The notes under the pieces are model-generated. The model worked only from the letters and a program-made list of their open reading frames with translations. It was not told where the DNA came from and did no database searches. From Balneola sp. (GTDB taxonomy: Bacteria > Bacteroidota > Rhodothermia > Balneolales > Balneolaceae): DNA of 64,000 bases. Every line of letters starts with the position of its first letter. Positions within the stretch are counted from its first letter, which is position 1. The translations under genes and the position numbers were made by a program. The stretch spans positions 310,001-374,000 of the forward strand of contig JANQSE010000002.1 in assembly GCA_028284195.1 (NCBI GenBank), in the 5' to 3' direction. This document shows positions 8,702 through 16,528 of this stretch, piece after piece.

Positions 8702-10021
8702 TTGAATAAACGGGTACTTCAGCTCGCCATTCCTAATATTATCAGCAACATTTCTGTTCCTTTGCTAGGCGCAGTTGATACTGCGGTTATTGGTCATTTA
8801 GAGCATGTATATTATTTGGGTGCAATAGCAGTAGGTAGTATCATTTTCGATTTTATTTTTTGGGGGTTCGGATTTTTGAGAATGGGAACCACGGGTTTAG
8901 TAGCACAAGCATTTGGAGCTAAAGACACCCGGCAAACCAAAGTAATTTTGTATAGAGTATTAATGGTTGCCTTTACAGGAGGAGTTGCCATACTACTTTT
9001 ACAGACTCCGCTAATAGAACTTTCTTTATGGGCAATTGAAGCCTCGCCGGAAGTTGAACAGTACACACGGATCTATTACAAGATCAGGATATTTGCTGCA
9101 CCGGCTACTCTGGCTTTATTTGCTGTGAACGGTTGGTTTTTGGGGATGCAAAATGCACGTTATCCGATGATAATTACCATATTTTTAAACCTGTTGAACA
9201 TTGCAGCAAACCTTATTTTTGTATTCTACTTCAACATGAATGTGGATGGCGTAGCATGGGGAAGTTTGCTTGCCAGTTACTGTGCAGCGGGGCTGGCTTT
9301 TGCTTTATACAAAATTACTTACAACAAAGTAAAAGTAGATGTTTCCTGGAATGATTTGAAAGAAATGGACGAGTTAAAAAAATTCTTTTCTGTAAATCGG
9401 GATATTTTTATCAGAACACTGTGTCTTATTTTTTCCTATGCTTTCTTTACAGCAACATCAGCTAAAATGGGGGATGTCTGGCTTGCTGCAAATACAATTC
9501 TTCTGCAACTTTGGTATATAAGTGCCTATGCGGTAGACGGGTTTGCTTATGCCGCAGAAAGCCTGGTAGGAAAGTACGTGGGGGCAATGAATTTTAAAAA
9601 AATGAAGCAGGCCATTTGGGCATGTATGATTTGGGGGTTAGGGTTTGGAGTACTTGGAACGGTTGTTTACTGGATTTTTGATTATAAACTGATCTCCATT
9701 TTTACTGACAATGCAGAAGTAATAGAAACCTCGATGATTGTGATGATCTGGTTGATTGTTGCCCCTGCTATAAACAGTATTTGTTTTATTTGGGATGGTG
9801 TATTTATTGGTGCTACTGCAACCTCTGCTATGCGTAATTCAATGTTGATTGCTACCGTATTATTCTTTGCGCCGGTGTATTATTTGGTAAAGCCATACAC
9901 GGGGGGGCACGCTCTTTGGATAGCAATGACATCCTTTATGGTTATGAGAGGGATAACACTATCTCTTTACGCACCAAAAGAACTATTTTCTAAATTAAAG
10001 GATAAATGGGCACTACCATGA
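8702..10021 (+). CDS. MATE family efflux transporter (DinF/NorM-like)
   Basis: This 439-residue polytopic membrane protein has about 12 hydrophobic segments and begins with MATE-type LAIPNIISNISVPLLGAVDTAVIGHL, in which the proline and aspartate of helix 1 are conserved. The family exports cationic drugs and metabolites using Na+ or H+ gradients. The start is a TTG at 8702: an in-frame stop lies three codons upstream (8693) and no ATG fits the N-terminus. The stop overlaps the ATG of the following phosphatase (ATGA at 10018-10021). Substrate is not predictable; the sequence is closer to DinF-like members than to NorM. Confidence 0.93.
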   Translation: MNKRVLQLAIPNIISNISVPLLGAVDTAVIGHLEHVYYLGAIAVGSIIFDFIFWGFGFLRMGTTGLVAQAFGAKDTRQTKVILYRVLMVAFTGGVAILLLQTPLIELSLWAIEASPEVEQYTRIYYKIRIFAAPATLALFAVNGWFLGMQNARYPMIITIFLNLLNIAANLIFVFYFNMNVDGVAWGSLLASYCAAGLAFALYKITYNKVKVDVSWNDLKEMDELKKFFSVNRDIFIRTLCLIFSYAFFTATSAKMGDVWLAANTILLQLWYISAYAVDGFAYAAESLVGKYVGAMNFKKMKQAIWACMIWGLGFGVLGTVVYWIFDYKLISIFTDNAEVIETSMIVMIWLIVAPAINSICFIWDGVFIGATATSAMRNSMLIATVLFFAPVYYLVKPYTGGHALWIAMTSFMVMRGITLSLYAPKELFSKLKDKWALP

Positions 10022-10527
10022 AGCAGATTTTACTATTACGGCATGCAAAGTCAAGCTGGGAGCACGAAGGTTTGCAAGATTTTGACCGGCCGCTGGCAAG
10101 TCGCGGCCTTCGTGATGCTCCAGCAATGGGGTACTTTATCCGAAAGACAGCGCATAAACCCGATATGATAGTTTCTTCTCCGGCACAAAGAGCAAAAGAA
10201 ACAACAGAGCTTGTGCTTGAGGGTATGAAAGGGAGCACTGAGATTATACATTGGAATAAAGATATGTACTTCGGGTCAATGAAAAATTATCTGGAAGCAA
10301 TACAGCAAGCGGATAAATGGGTAGAACGAATTATGCTGGTGGGCCACAATCCTACTATTGAAAATACAGCGGCAGCTTTGTCTGGTTCGGAGCGTTCCGG
10401 CTCAATAAGAATGCCAACAGCTGCATTGGTGTGTTTAAATACATATGCTGCAGAATGGAAGCAGGTTAACTGGGCAACCTGCCAGTTGGTTTGGATGATG
10501 ATTCCAAAAGTGTTAAAACATATTTGA
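10018..10527 (+). CDS. SixA-like histidine phosphatase
   Basis: The protein belongs to the histidine phosphatase superfamily, small SixA branch. Near the N-terminus, LLLRHAKSSW holds the RHxx catalytic motif with the nucleophilic histidine, and VGHNPTIEN holds the second histidine. SixA enzymes remove phosphate from phosphohistidine on signalling proteins in other bacteria; the partner here is unknown. I chose the ATG at 10018, which overlaps the MATE stop as ATGA; an ATG four codons upstream (10006) is in frame but would give a 16-bp overlap and lacks homology. Length from this start is 169 aa, typical for the family. Confidence 0.9.
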   Translation: MKQILLLRHAKSSWEHEGLQDFDRPLASRGLRDAPAMGYFIRKTAHKPDMIVSSPAQRAKETTELVLEGMKGSTEIIHWNKDMYFGSMKNYLEAIQQADKWVERIMLVGHNPTIENTAAALSGSERSGSIRMPTAALVCLNTYAAEWKQVNWATCQLVWMMIPKVLKHI

Positions 10528-10553
10528 GGCTAGTACAAATATCTGCTTCATCT

Positions 10554-10578
10554 TTTGCGTATGCATTGTTTATATTTG
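10554..10578 (+). promoter_or_regulatory. Possible Bacteroidota-type promoter
   Basis: TATATTTG at 10571-10578 matches the TAnnTTTG minus-7 element of Bacteroidota-type sigma factors, about 38 bp before the ATG at 10616. A TTTG at 10554-10557 could be the upstream element, but the 13-bp spacing is shorter than the usual 17-20, so only the downstream element is convincing. Confidence 0.35.
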
Positions 10579-10615
10579 GGGCGGACAGAACAAAAAATTA
10601 AACCCAATTTTTCGA

Positions 10616-10966
10616 ATGAATTATCAGCAGAATTATTTCTTTTTATGCAAAACACCACTAAGTGCAGAAGGCGCAGAAGACGTGGAAGTAATTACAAAAG
10701 CCGAAGACAGCACTGATTTTCCTCGTGTATTTAAAGAGTATGAGAGCTTACGATCACATGCATTCAATAAAGATAATATTTACAGTGTTGTTCGCGCTGA
10801 TGATATCTACGACCTGATAAGAACTTCATCTGAAAAAGAAGCAAAAGAAGAAGCATATGAAAGGGCAACCCCAGAGATTATTACAAATCTACAACACCGG
10901 GCAATGCAGGGAAAAGATGCCAATGCCAAAGCTATTTTAAAAGAGGTGTACGATCTGGAATCGTAG
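10616..10966 (+). CDS. Hypothetical cytoplasmic protein
   Basis: I do not recognise this 116-residue protein. It has no signal peptide or membrane helix, is acidic and charged, and its second half (about 60-116) is predicted helical with many Glu/Lys/Ala residues. Codon use resembles the neighbours. It stands alone between the SixA-like gene and the MscS gene with its own candidate promoter just upstream and 180 bp of gap downstream, so it is probably a single-gene unit. Coding status is supported by length, composition and the promoter-like element rather than by homology. Confidence 0.65.
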   Translation: MNYQQNYFFLCKTPLSAEGAEDVEVITKAEDSTDFPRVFKEYESLRSHAFNKDNIYSVVRADDIYDLIRTSSEKEAKEEAYERATPEIITNLQHRAMQGKDANAKAILKEVYDLES

Positions 10967-11145
10967 CTCTTTAATTGTTTGCCGGAACATTTTTCTTCGA
11001 AGCATTAAGTTTTACTAAATATGAATGATTGAAGGAAAGTTAAAAAAGAAATATTCAAATTTAACCGATGAAGCCTATACAAAGAAAACAATCTTCTCCT
11101 GTATATTATAGCATCAAATTAAAACTAACACAGAGGAAATACTAA

Positions 11146-11964
11146 ATGGAAAACTTTGAATTTAATACAGACAGCCTGTTAGATCTTGTTTGGACATATG
11201 GCCCAAACCTGGTAAAAGCCGTACTTGTACTCGTACTTGGTTTATGGATTGCAAAACTGATTACCGGCGTAGTAAGAAAAGTACTTGGTAAGAGCAATGT
11301 GGATAAATCACTACAAGGATTTTTGGCGTCATTAGTTTCTATTCTTTTAAAAGTAATGGTTTACATTACCGCACTGGGGATGTTAGGTGTAGAAATGACA
11401 TCTTTTGTAGCTATACTTGGTGCGGCCGGTTTAGCAGTTGGTTTAGCACTTTCAGGTACGCTTCAAAATTTTGCAGGAGGAGTTATGATTCTGCTTTTCA
11501 AACCATTTAAGGTTGGAGATTTTATTGAAGCACAAGGGTATTCAGGATCTGTAAAAGAAATTCAGATTTTTGTAACTATTCTTACTACCGCCGATAATAA
11601 AACCATTATTATCCCGAACGGGCCACTAGCAACAAACTCATTAACAAATTACTCTACTCAACCAACTCGCCGCGTTGATTGGACATTTGGAATTGGATAC
11701 GGTGATGATGTTGATAAAGCCTATGAAGTATTAAAGCGTTTGATTGAAGCTGATGACAGGGTTTTGAAAGATCCTGAACCATTTTATGCAGTAAGTGAAC
11801 TTGCTGATAGCTCTGTAAATTTTACAGTTCGTGTTTGGGTAAATGCAGCAGATTATTGGGGAGTATATTTCAGAATGAATGAAGAGGTATACAAAACTTT
11901 TGGCAAAGAAGGGCTGAATATTCCTTATCCGCAAACAGATGTTCACCTGCATAAAGTTGACTGA
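11146..11964 (+). CDS. Small-conductance mechanosensitive channel (MscS family)
   Basis: This 272-residue protein is a compact MscS homologue that releases solutes on hypo-osmotic shock. Three transmembrane helices occupy about 20-120; the pore helix TM3 is the glycine/alanine-rich stretch around AAGLAVGLALSGTLQNFAGG, followed by the conserved FKVGDFIE and PNGPL segments of the beta domain and a C-terminal alpha/beta domain. The N-terminus is short, as in E. coli MscS rather than the larger MscK/MscM forms. A strong terminator follows directly after the gene. Confidence 0.95.
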   Translation: MENFEFNTDSLLDLVWTYGPNLVKAVLVLVLGLWIAKLITGVVRKVLGKSNVDKSLQGFLASLVSILLKVMVYITALGMLGVEMTSFVAILGAAGLAVGLALSGTLQNFAGGVMILLFKPFKVGDFIEAQGYSGSVKEIQIFVTILTTADNKTIIIPNGPLATNSLTNYSTQPTRRVDWTFGIGYGDDVDKAYEVLKRLIEADDRVLKDPEPFYAVSELADSSVNFTVRVWVNAADYWGVYFRMNEEVYKTFGKEGLNIPYPQTDVHLHKVD

Positions 11965-11984
11965 TTTTGGTTGAACAAATTTTT

Positions 11985-12010
11985 AAAGCCGGTTTTCGCC
12001 GGCTTTTTTT
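11985..12010 (+). terminator. Rho-independent terminator after mscS-like gene
   Basis: AAAGCCGG (11985-11992) pairs perfectly with CCGGCTTT (11999-12006) around a 6-nt loop and is followed by a run of T to 12010, 21 bp after the channel stop codon. Confidence 0.9.
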
Positions 12011-12121
12011 ATGTCATTAATCTGCATTATAAAAAAAAGTGTAGAAACACTATCTTATTAAACTGATTGAAAGAAGGCATGAGCCGGATTAACGAACCAA
12101 GTGGAAAGGAAGGTTGCTATT

Positions 12122-14107
12122 ATGGACCTGGAGCAAAAAAATAACGAAGAAGAAAAAGAAATTACCAACCCTCAGGAATCTCCCGAAGAATCTGTTGAAG
12201 AAACCAATGCTAAGGCGGAAGAATTAGAAGTAGAAAAGGATCAGGAAGAAGTTCAAGATGTTGATGCTGCCCGGCAAGAAGAAATTGAGGCATCAGAAAA
12301 AGAAAAACCAAAAACTGCCGGGGAGCCTGAAAGTGAAGATGTCCCCGAGGTTGAAGACGAACAACCAGAAGTCGCAGATGGAGAAGGCGAAGCAGAAACA
12401 TTAGAAAGTATGGAGCAGGAATCTGATGAAGAAACTGCCTCGGCTTACTACCAAAGGATATTAAATAAAATTAAAGAAACGTTAGAAAGTAACGATTGGG
12501 GTTTGATTGCCAATGAGTTTTCGAATTTGATGCTGCATATTGGTGAAGGCCCTGAGCCGGATAAAGAATCAAAAAATATCCTGAAAGAATTTGAGGAGCT
12601 GCGTACTGATTTTGAAGAACGTAAAAAAGCCCACTACGAAGAACTAAATAAAAAGAGAGAAGAAAACCTCAAAAAGAAAAAAGAAATACTTAAACAATTT
12701 GCTGATATCATTAATGAAGAAAACTGGACAGCAACAAAAGAAGTTTCTCGAATAAAGAGTAACTGGGAAAGGATAACGCAGATTCCAAAAGATGAAATTG
12801 AGCCTTTAAATGAACGTTTCCGCTCTTTTTTAGCAGACTTCGAAAGCCACAAAGTAGATCGTTTGGTTAAAAAACTTCAAAAGGAAGAAGAAAATCTGAC
12901 TTTAAAACTTTTGCTGTTAGACAAGATGGATTCGCTAAATGCCGGAAATGATAAAGAAGATGTAGATTTTGAGTCTCTTAGCACAGAGTTTGACAGTTTG
13001 CTTTTTCAATGGAGAAAAATTGGGCGTGTACCTAACGAAAAAAATCAGGAAACCTGGGATCGTTTTAATTCAGCTCAGGATACGTTCAATGAAATGCGTT
13101 TCAAAAATGACAAAGAATATCGAAAGAAAGTTGAGGCTTCGCTGAAAAAGAAAAAGAAGTTAATTGCAGAAGCTGAGACTCTGATGGATGAAGAGAGTAT
13201 CGCCAAAGCTGCCCGTCGTGTAAACCAGCTTCATAAGGCATGGAAGAAAACTGGGAATCTTCCACAAAAAGATGAGAATGAGTTGTGGGAAAAATTCAAA
13301 GCTGCAACCGATGCTTTTAATGATAAGAAAGCTGAGAATATCGATGTACTTAGGGAGCAGGAGCAAAAGAATTATGATAAAAAGCTGGAACTGATCGAAA
13401 AGGCTAAAGAGTTGCAGGATATTGAAGATTTTGATAAGGGGCATCAAAGCTTGCAGAATCTTATGAGCGACTGGCAAAAAATTGGACCTGTTCCAAGGAA
13501 AAAATCGTCTAAAGTCTGGAAGAGTTTTAAAGAAACAATGGATGTTTTCTATCAACGCAGGCGGGAACACTTTAAAGATCGCAGAGGGGAAGAGAAGAAA
13601 AACCTGGCAGCAAAGAAAGTGATTTTGAAAAAACTGGAAGAACTTGCAAGTTATGAAGACCTGGCCAAAGCGGTAGAAGAAGCAAAGAAACTGCAGGCTG
13701 AATTTAAAGATATAGGGCACGTTCCAATCAAAACAAAAAACAAGATATGGAAGGAGTACCGAAAAGCGTGTGATGTGATCTATGAGCGTTTTCGTTCTTC
13801 CGGATCAGATTTAGGAATGGAACGTAAATTGATTTCACAAGGGGTGGAACCTGCCAACCGGAAACAAGTCATAAAGCTGCAGAAAGAGCAAAATTCTCTG
13901 AAGAAAGATATTTCTAAACTGGAGGCAGAGAGTATCCAGTACGAAGAGGCTAAAACATATTTTAAGCCAACGAATAAAGGAAATAAGCTGCGTGATGAGC
14001 TCCAGGAAAAAATTGAAAAAACAGAAAAAGAACTCGAAGAAAAACAAAGCAGGCTAAAAGACATTAATAAAGAGGTTAGAACCCTGATGTCTGGGGAAGA
14101 AGAGTAG
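12122..14107 (+). CDS. DUF349 repeat coiled-coil protein
   Basis: From the ATG at 12122 this is a 661-residue, very acidic then highly charged protein. Residues 1-110 are a low-complexity Glu-rich tail; the rest is helical with five DUF349 repeats, each about 70 residues and carrying a W-x-x-[IT]-G-x-[VL]-P core followed by LW or VW plus KF, for example near FQWRKIGRVP, HKAWKKTGNLP and SDWQKIGPVP. A GTG at 12101 would add seven residues, but GGAAAGGAAGG at 12103-12113 is a good ribosome-binding site for the 12122 ATG. DUF349 proteins are widespread in Bacteroidota and Actinobacteria with no agreed function; a scaffold or nucleic-acid role is plausible. The extreme C-terminus is a coiled coil. 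Confidence 0.85.
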   Translation: MDLEQKNNEEEKEITNPQESPEESVEETNAKAEELEVEKDQEEVQDVDAARQEEIEASEKEKPKTAGEPESEDVPEVEDEQPEVADGEGEAETLESMEQESDEETASAYYQRILNKIKETLESNDWGLIANEFSNLMLHIGEGPEPDKESKNILKEFEELRTDFEERKKAHYEELNKKREENLKKKKEILKQFADIINEENWTATKEVSRIKSNWERITQIPKDEIEPLNERFRSFLADFESHKVDRLVKKLQKEEENLTLKLLLLDKMDSLNAGNDKEDVDFESLSTEFDSLLFQWRKIGRVPNEKNQETWDRFNSAQDTFNEMRFKNDKEYRKKVEASLKKKKKLIAEAETLMDEESIAKAARRVNQLHKAWKKTGNLPQKDENELWEKFKAATDAFNDKKAENIDVLREQEQKNYDKKLELIEKAKELQDIEDFDKGHQSLQNLMSDWQKIGPVPRKKSSKVWKSFKETMDVFYQRRREHFKDRRGEEKKNLAAKKVILKKLEELASYEDLAKAVEEAKKLQAEFKDIGHVPIKTKNKIWKEYRKACDVIYERFRSSGSDLGMERKLISQGVEPANRKQVIKLQKEQNSLKKDISKLEAESIQYEEAKTYFKPTNKGNKLRDELQEKIEKTEKELEEKQSRLKDINKEVRTLMSGEEE

Positions 14108-14167
14108 TTGTGCTTGAAGTTTTATTCGTTTACCATTATTTACATAATTACAAAATAAGGTTGATGA

Positions 14168-15028
14168 TTGGAAAATAATCTAAAGATAAGGTTTTGGGGT
14201 GTCAGGGGGTCAACCCCTTGCGCAAATCCGGAAAATATGAGGTATGGAGGAAATACTTCCTGTATTCAAATTTCCATTCCAGGGGCTAAAAAACTTTTAA
14301 TTGCAGATTGTGGTACTGGTTTCAGGAATCTTGGAAACGAGCTCACAAGTAATGGCAAATATATAGAAGGGCGAGTTTTTATTACACACCCGCATTGGGA
14401 TCATTTGCAAGGCTTTCCTTTCTTTAAACCTTTTTATGATAGCAGAAATTCTTTTGAGGTATATATGCCCCCTCAAGATGGAGATGGTTGTAAAAAAATT
14501 CTTCAAGGCCACCTGTCTAATACGTTTTTTCCTGTATCAATAGACATGCTTGAATGTGAATTGGATTGCATTACAGTAGTAGAACAAAAAATGGATTTTG
14601 GAGATTATAGTGTGGATTATATGTGGGCTAATCATACTGTGCCAACAGCTATATTTAAATTCAATATCCAAGGAAAGAAAATTGTTTTTGCACCAGACAA
14701 CGAACTACCCATTGATGCCGATGACGATCCCGAGTTTGTGGATCGATTTCGTGAGTTTGTGAGAGGCGTTGATATTTTGATTCATGATGCCCAGTTTACA
14801 AAAGCACAACATCAAGAGCGATTGGGTTGGGGGCATTCTGATTGGGAAACCGTGTTTGAAACCACCAAAGACTTAAATATTTCGAGGCTTTGCTTAACTC
14901 ATCATGATCCGGATCATACAGACGAAAATCTGGATAAGATTAATTTTGAGTTGGCGAGTGTAAAAGAGGAGTTTTTTAAGGAAGCATCAATAGTACAAGA
15001 AGGGCAGGAAATATATCTGCTCCTTTGA
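14168..15028 (+). CDS. MBL-fold metallo-hydrolase
   Basis: The 286-residue protein is a metallo-beta-lactamase-fold hydrolase. THPHWDH (73-79) is the HxHxDH metal-binding signature; later conserved ligands are seen in the WANHTVP, FAPDNE and THHDPDH segments. The N-terminal RFWGVRGSTPC is typical of a subgroup related to PqsE/cyclic phosphodiesterase-like enzymes often attached to signalling systems, and the GGNTSC segment follows. The start is a TTG at 14168, immediately after an in-frame TGA and with AAGG 7-8 nt upstream. The natural substrate is not known; phosphodiester hydrolysis is likely from the subgroup. Confidence 0.88.
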   Translation: MENNLKIRFWGVRGSTPCANPENMRYGGNTSCIQISIPGAKKLLIADCGTGFRNLGNELTSNGKYIEGRVFITHPHWDHLQGFPFFKPFYDSRNSFEVYMPPQDGDGCKKILQGHLSNTFFPVSIDMLECELDCITVVEQKMDFGDYSVDYMWANHTVPTAIFKFNIQGKKIVFAPDNELPIDADDDPEFVDRFREFVRGVDILIHDAQFTKAQHQERLGWGHSDWETVFETTKDLNISRLCLTHHDPDHTDENLDKINFELASVKEEFFKEASIVQEGQEIYLLL

Positions 15029-15065
15029 AAATTATTATGTGGGCTCTATATCAGAAGCAACAACA

Positions 15066-15089
15066 AATACCAATACCTGCGTTGGTATT
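15066..15089. other. Intergenic perfect hairpin
   Basis: AATACCAA (15066-15073) and TTGGTATT (15082-15089) form a perfect 8-bp stem with an 8-nt loop between the MBL gene and the glycosyltransferase pair. No T-run follows, so it is not a standard terminator; it could be a regulatory or processing hairpin. Confidence 0.4.
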
Positions 15090-15138
15090 GTCTCGGTATT
15101 TTGGGTATAAGCTCCGATTGTTAGTTAAAGGTGTTTAG

Positions 15139-15744
15139 ATGGGTAAGAATAAAGTGATCGTTTTTGTCAAAAACCCCGTGCCGGGTAAAGTAAAAACCAG
15201 GCTGGCAAAAACAATAGGCAATAAACAAGCTTTAGAGATATATCTTGAACTGTTATCAATTACCAGGCAAGAGGTTTTAAAAGTACAGGCAGATAAAGAA
15301 GTTTGGTACGCTTGGAAAGTTATAAACGATGATATTTGGGACGAAGATATATTTTATAAGAAGGTTCAGGTTCAGGGAGACCTGGGAGAAAAAATGAAGC
15401 ATGCCTTTCATACTTCTTTTTTGGATGGGTATAAAAAAGTTGTTTTAATTGGAAGCGACTGCCCAACTTTAACCAGACAGATATTAGAAGAAGCATATGA
15501 GAAATTAGAAAATCATGATGTTGTATTCGGGCCTTCAAAAGATGGTGGTTACTATTTAATAGGAATGCGCTCTTTTCATCCGCAGGTGCTTGAAGATATT
15601 AACTGGAGTACAGAGCAGGTTATGGCACAAACCGAAAAACAAGCACAAGAAATTGGCCTTACTTTAGCAAAACTGAAGCCATTGAACGACATAGATACCG
15701 AAGAAGATTGGAAAGAGTACCTGGTGCAGGTTACAAATAGATGA
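15139..15744 (+). CDS. TIGR04282-type glycosyltransferase (arsenosugar-type DUF2064)
   Basis: This 201-residue GT-A-like protein has the family N-terminus VFVKNPVPGKVKTRLA, the metal/nucleotide-binding IGSDCPTLT and the DGGYYLIGM motif of the DUF2064/TIGR04282 family. Members are annotated as putative arsenosugar glycosyltransferases from a genomic association; direct biochemical proof is thin. The stop overlaps the ATG of the next gene by four bases (ATGA), and the two families are often adjacent or fused, so they almost surely act together on the same sugar product. No arsenic genes are present in this window. Confidence 0.88.
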   Translation: MGKNKVIVFVKNPVPGKVKTRLAKTIGNKQALEIYLELLSITRQEVLKVQADKEVWYAWKVINDDIWDEDIFYKKVQVQGDLGEKMKHAFHTSFLDGYKKVVLIGSDCPTLTRQILEEAYEKLENHDVVFGPSKDGGYYLIGMRSFHPQVLEDINWSTEQVMAQTEKQAQEIGLTLAKLKPLNDIDTEEDWKEYLVQVTNR

Positions 15745-16424
15745 TAAGCATCATAATTCCGGCTTATAACGAAGAATCTGTAATACAGAAAACTCTGCTG
15801 TTTCTTAAAGAAGCAACTACTGGCACAGATGCAGAAATTATTGTAGTTGACGGGGGCAGCACAGATAATACGGTTCAGATCTGCAAAGGTCAGAAGGTTC
15901 AGGTTTTTTTGTCTGATTCCAAAGGCAGGGCAGCACAAATGAACTTTGGAGCGAAAAAAGCTAATGGAGAGTTACTTTACTTTCTTCATGCAGATTCTAT
16001 CCCGCCCGCAACTTTTTTGAACGATATTAGCAGAGCCCTCGCAAATGGTTATAAGGCAGGTTGCTATCGCCTTGGTTTTTATCCTGATCATTTTCTTCTA
16101 AAAGTATATGCCTGGTTCACCAGGTTTGATATTGATCTGTTCCGGTTTGGAGATCAAAGCCTGTTTGTAACAAAATCAGTATTCACAAAAATTGGCGGAT
16201 TCAGAGAAAATCTGGCAGTTATGGAAGATCAACAAATTATAACCGACCTGAAAAAAATGGTGAACTTCAGAATTATTCCTAAACAGGTTATTACCTCTTC
16301 CAGGAAATATGAACGCATAGGAATGCTTAAACTTCAATTCATTTTTTTTGTAATTGTAGTAATGTACTATATGAGGATAAACCAAGACATTATGGTCGAT
16401 TTTTATTCCCGTCATATAAAGTAG
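15741..16424 (+). CDS. TIGR04283-type family 2 glycosyltransferase
   Basis: A 227-residue GT2-fold enzyme: ISIIIPAYNEESVI at the N-terminus, VVDGGSTDNT as the nucleotide-sugar DxD-like region, and LHADSIPP followed by MEDQQIITD (the acidic catalytic ED near 165). A hydrophobic C-terminal stretch (about 195-215) suggests membrane association. It belongs to TIGR04283, the partner family of TIGR04282, and starts inside the end of that gene (ATGA overlap). The proposed role is glycosyl transfer to an unidentified acceptor. The 104-bp gap downstream leads to an export-related cluster. Confidence 0.88.
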   Translation: MISIIIPAYNEESVIQKTLLFLKEATTGTDAEIIVVDGGSTDNTVQICKGQKVQVFLSDSKGRAAQMNFGAKKANGELLYFLHADSIPPATFLNDISRALANGYKAGCYRLGFYPDHFLLKVYAWFTRFDIDLFRFGDQSLFVTKSVFTKIGGFRENLAVMEDQQIITDLKKMVNFRIIPKQVITSSRKYERIGMLKLQFIFFVIVVMYYMRINQDIMVDFYSRHIK

Positions 16425-16528
16425 TTTGTTAATAAACTGTAAATGATTAGGAGCTGGAATCTGAATTATAAAAGGAAATTTGTATCTTCTTCACTCATTA
16501 TAATTGTTAGCAATCTATCGTTCGTTAT

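Noticed and set aside
12038-12051. AGTGT/ACACT hairpin with an upstream A-run, terminator-like on the minus strand
   Set aside because: No minus-strand gene runs into it, and the stem has only 5 bp.
13160-13720. A 186-codon frame antisense to the DUF349 gene
   Set aside because: Long antisense frames arise from the Lys/Glu-rich codons of the sense gene; no start context or plausible composition.
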